Shown here piece by piece: positions 58,694 through 60,799 of a DNA stretch of 60,799 nucleotides (its first letter is position 1; each line of letters begins with the position of its first letter). The position numbers and the translations under genes were made by a program. Below the pieces are notes generated by a model. That model saw only the letters and a program-made list of their open reading frames with translations, was not told the DNA's origin and did not search any database. The DNA comes from Luteolibacter rhizosphaerae. Its GTDB lineage: Bacteria; Verrucomicrobiota; Verrucomicrobiia; Verrucomicrobiales; Akkermansiaceae. The DNA is taken from positions 1-60,799 of the forward strand of contig NZ_JAPDDR010000020.1 of the NCBI RefSeq assembly GCF_025950095.1. The letters are read 5' to 3'.

Positions 58694-59359
58694 GTGGATA
58701 CTCCGGTTTGCATCTTAGTCCGTGTCTCAACTAACGAACAGGACAACGCCCGCCAAGTGTCCGAACTCGAGGCCGTCGCCACGCGAGCCAATTGGAAAGT
58801 CGTGGAAGTAATCCGTGAAAATGGGGTGGGCGGGAGCAGCCGCATTCGGCCGGGCCTCGCTCGGGCTTTGCACCTAGCGGAAACAAAAGCTGTCCGCAAA
58901 GTGATGGTGCACGAAGTCTCGCGATTATCGAGACACCCCGCAATTCTTCATGATGCTGTCGAACGCATGAACGAGGTGGGCGTCTCCCTCTATTGGCATG
59001 CCCAAGCATGCGAAACCCTCTTACCAAACGGCAGCCGAAACCCTGCTACCGGCATGATGCTGGCAATTCTCGGTGAGATGGCTCGCTACGAGAAAGAGAA
59101 CCTCGTAGCCCGAATTCGCTCGGGTCTTGCCGAAGCTCGGCGCAAAGGCCGAAAGCTGGGGCGCCCTGCGGGCTCGACTCTCACGCGTGCTGATCTGCTG
59201 GCAAAGCACGAAGACATCGTTCGGTCGCTCCGGGCTGGGAAGGCCCTTCGCGACATTGCCGCTCGGACGAAGAAAGGCTTAAGCACCGTGAAGCGTGTAA
59301 AGGTAGCCTTAACCGATCGTACTCCTTCTAAGGTTCAAGGGTGTCTGGGAGGATCATGA
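58694..59359 (+). CDS. Small serine recombinase (resolvase/invertase family)
   Basis: 221 residues from a GTG. The catalytic Ser is in ILVRVSTNEQ (Ser12), the Arg cluster in VSRLSRHPAILHDAVERMNEVG, and the long helix in ILGEMARYEKENLVARIRSGLAEARRKGRKLGRPAG leads into a C-terminal helix-turn-helix (ALRDIAARTKKGLSTVKRVKVAL). Length and order match small serine recombinases (resolvases and DNA invertases). It could resolve dimers or move the element. No paired crossover sites could be found by eye. Confidence 0.92.
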   Translation: MDTPVCILVRVSTNEQDNARQVSELEAVATRANWKVVEVIRENGVGGSSRIRPGLARALHLAETKAVRKVMVHEVSRLSRHPAILHDAVERMNEVGVSLYWHAQACETLLPNGSRNPATGMMLAILGEMARYEKENLVARIRSGLAEARRKGRKLGRPAGSTLTRADLLAKHEDIVRSLRAGKALRDIAARTKKGLSTVKRVKVALTDRTPSKVQGCLGGS

Positions 59360-59376
59360 TTCAGGCGTGCTCGAAT

Positions 59377-59601
59377 TCATTGTACTCCCTGAGCCGCTCC
59401 CCTTTCCTCGTAGTGCTCAGGCTTCATCGCAAGTGCGCCCCTGCTGTCTTCGTCGATGGGCGGCAGCACTGTCACCGAAATGTGGAGTCTCCGCCCGTCC
59501 GATAGTCCTTCGAGGAGCGAGACGTCCTCCATGCCGGCGGCGAGCAAAAGGGACTGAGAGGCAGCGACGATCAGACTGCGACATTCTTCCGGAATAGCCA
59601 T
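59377..59601 (-). CDS. Short protein of unknown function
   Basis: 74 residues from the ATG at 59601 (MAIPEECRSLIVAASQSLLLAAGMEDVSLLEGLSDGRRLHISVTVLPPIDEDSRG...); a TTG at 59667 would lengthen it. Cytosolic, alpha/beta mix. No family recognised. It converges with the recombinase gene (17 bp). Confidence 0.55.
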   Translation of the reverse strand: MAIPEECRSLIVAASQSLLLAAGMEDVSLLEGLSDGRRLHISVTVLPPIDEDSRGALAMKPEHYEERGAAQGVQ

Positions 59602-59691
59602 AGCATGAGGTGGAGCGGCGCGGGAGAATGCCTGTGCAGGTACAAACCGAATCGGGCGCAGTGACAAGTGTCCTTGCCTAGCTTGCGTAGA

Positions 59692-60138
59692 TCACCGCAG
59701 GGCCCTTTCGACGAAGTCCGGCGGAAACTGGGGATCGTTCCGTATCAAGCTTTCCCGCCTCGGGTCGGCTTCAATCGCAGCTTTTGCAAGGGATCTCGCC
59801 TGGCGCTGATTACCCGCTAGGTTATAGATCGCCGCCAACTGGTGCAGAATCACTCCTGCCGCCGCTTTAACTTCCCTGCTGGCACAGCAGAGCATGAGCG
59901 CGAGGGTTTCCGCCATCCGATAGTGGCGGGCTTGGAAGGCGCAGAACATTCTCACGCGCAGAGCTCGCGGATGACTCACATTGTTGCAAGGCAATGCCGT
60001 GAGAGACTCCCAAGCCTCTGCATGCATTCCGAGTTCGAGGTAACCCTCCGCTTCGGCGAAAACGTCCACACATGACCTATGGGGTCTCGTCTTCGCGGGC
60101 ACAATCATTGAAAGGGCGCGCTTTCGCGGTGTTCCCAT
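59692..60138 (-). CDS. TPR-like small protein
   Basis: 148 residues; start at ATG 60138 with an alternative at 60108. Helical repeats in the style of TPR (CVDVFAEAEGYLELGMHAEAWESLTALP and AGVILHQLAAIYNLAGNQRQARSLAKAAIEADPR) point to a protein-binding role. It has several Cys. It is cytosolic and unrelated to its neighbours as far as I can see. Confidence 0.65.
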   Translation of the reverse strand: MGTPRKRALSMIVPAKTRPHRSCVDVFAEAEGYLELGMHAEAWESLTALPCNNVSHPRALRVRMFCAFQARHYRMAETLALMLCCASREVKAAAGVILHQLAAIYNLAGNQRQARSLAKAAIEADPRRESLIRNDPQFPPDFVERALR

Positions 60139-60165
60139 ATGATGCTCGTCGTTGCGAGTGCCCTT

Positions 60166-60594
60166 TCATCCAAGCACTTCCGCCAGATAGTCCGCCACGA
60201 TCCGCGCGATCTCCGCCGGCGTTGCATCATCAAGCATCTTGTAATCCAACTCGCCCTGCGCGCCCGCTCCCTCCCGGCTACAGACCAAGTGGGCGGCCAA
60301 GCCCGTGATCACCGAGAACACCAGGCGCGGGGCCTCCGGCTTCTCCAGCAGCTTGAGCGAGATCTGCCACTCGCCTCGCGGGTTGGCATCCGTGTTCACC
60401 GTCGCCTTCACGCCCGCAGCCTCCAGTCCTCGCCATGCTTCCAGTAGGGTTCGGTGCACCACGCCGTGCAGCACCTCGTGCTTGGAGGGTATGGCCTCGC
60501 CCAGACTTTCCCTCTGCGCCGCCTTCCCAGCCTCTCGCTCGCTGGCACGGAGCTGGGCGGAGGCAATGACCTCACTGAATCCGTTGTTGTTCAT
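60166..60594 (-). CDS. Cytosolic protein of unknown function
   Basis: 142 residues (MNNNGFSEVIASAQLRASEREAGKAAQRESLGEAI...). A helical N-terminal part, then NPRGEWQISLKLLEKPEAPRLVFSVITGLAAHLVC, mixed strands, and an acidic helix at the end. No family. Likely in one unit with the partial gene upstream at 60639. Confidence 0.6.
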   Translation of the reverse strand: MNNNGFSEVIASAQLRASEREAGKAAQRESLGEAIPSKHEVLHGVVHRTLLEAWRGLEAAGVKATVNTDANPRGEWQISLKLLEKPEAPRLVFSVITGLAAHLVCSREGAGAQGELDYKMLDDATPAEIARIVADYLAEVLG

Positions 60595-60638
60595 CGTTTT
60601 CGCTCGGAAAGATTGCTCCGCCCTTTTGTTCCGTCCTC

Positions 60639-60799
60639 TTATGCGGCCACCGGGTGAAGAGACTCCGGCCCGGTCCCGGGATCAAACCGCTCCGGCAGGA
60701 TTTCAAGGCTGCGGATCTTCCAGTAGTAGAAGTTTGCCCAGCCCCTAAGGCCATCTGCTGGCCCTTCCCTCACGCAGGCTTTCACGATCAGGGATCCTC
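60639..60799 (-). CDS. C-terminal part of an unidentified protein (partial)
   Basis: An open frame enters from the right edge and ends at a TAA (60641-60639). It has 53 codons with protein-like content (ADGLRGWANFYYWKIRSLE, ILPERFDPGTG) and many aromatic residues. It lies 44 bp before the next minus-strand gene start, so both may be co-transcribed. Confidence 0.5.
   Translation of the reverse strand, partial: GSLIVKACVREGPADGLRGWANFYYWKIRSLEILPERFDPGTGPESLHPVAA

Larger units (their letters stand above)
52524..59360. mobile_element. Likely integrated mobile element (satellite- or plasmid-like)
   Basis: The region after the tRNA terminator is clearly richer in A/T than the flanks and carries replication and recombination genes (DUF3102, primase, DUF3987, serine recombinase) together with an AlpA-like protein and orphan genes. 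No capsid or conjugation gene was found, and I could not find a copy of the tRNA 3' end farther right, so neither the ends nor the insertion site are proved. The right end is set provisionally at the recombinase gene. Confidence 0.5.

Overview
The window looks like a chromosomal segment of a GC-rich member of the Verrucomicrobiota (Verrucomicrobiaceae; a Luteolibacter- or Haloferula-like organism is my best guess). This is inferred from gene content, not from a marker gene. The clues are an arylsulfatase next to a DUF3472 secreted protein, an ECF sigma factor coupled to a FecR-LamG fusion, DUF6600 and WxPGYW-type secreted proteins with very long Q/R/P-rich tails, tandem secreted proteins built on DPxxAxxW helical repeats, a eukaryote-like UDP-glucose pyrophosphorylase, and many small Gram-negative envelope lipoproteins.

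Layout. 0-5.6 kb: small secreted or zinc-ribbon proteins, a large DUF6600 lipoprotein and a SufR-like winged-helix regulator. 5.7-7.9 kb: an N-acetylhexosamine kinase-like phosphotransferase plus an NAD-dependent sugar-nucleotide epimerase. 7.9-10.7 kb: secreted sulfatase and DUF3472 protein. 11.4-18.6 kb: a complete RND efflux operon (adaptor, pump, outer-membrane channel) opposite a LysR regulator, with two perfect inverted repeats between them and a long rod-like hairpin at the operon end. 18.6-21 kb: a nest of very small cytosolic genes (macro domain, DUF3806-like, antitoxin-like). 21-24.8 kb: guaA, guaB and a HAD phosphatase. 24.9-29.8 kb: UDP-glucose pyrophosphorylase, rpoN (preceded by a near-perfect sigma-54 promoter), hemolysin III, mutM. 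29.8-34 kb: gcvH, gcvT, two unknown envelope proteins and an FmdB-type zinc ribbon. 35.3-41.5 kb: L,D-transpeptidase, rhodanese, dtd, an HhH-membrane-zinc-ribbon fusion and valS. 41.5-46.2 kb: ECF sigma/FecR-LamG pair opposite a WxPGYW-repeat secreted protein. 46.2-46.6 kb: a tandem array of about 101-bp units, each holding a strong ribosome-binding site and a miniature reading frame. 46.8-50.2 kb: two coupled paralogous secreted repeat proteins. 50.4-52.5 kb: a YgiB/YgiC-like pair and the initiator tRNA.

From about 52.5 to 59.4 kb the base composition becomes visibly more A/T-rich and the content turns into a mobile element: an unknown 263-aa protein, an AlpA/excisionase-like protein, a DUF3102 protein, a primase (PriCT-like plus AEP-like motifs), a DUF3987 P-loop protein, a cluster of four to five hairpins without a gene, a small secreted protein and a small serine recombinase. 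I found no capsid, portal or conjugation genes, and no repeat of the tRNA 3' end, so its boundaries are open. The last 1.4 kb holds small genes of unknown function on the minus strand.

The points most worth pursuing are the mini-ORF array, the hairpin cluster inside the mobile element, the rpoN promoter that looks read by RpoN itself, and the mobile element with its uncharacterised first gene.
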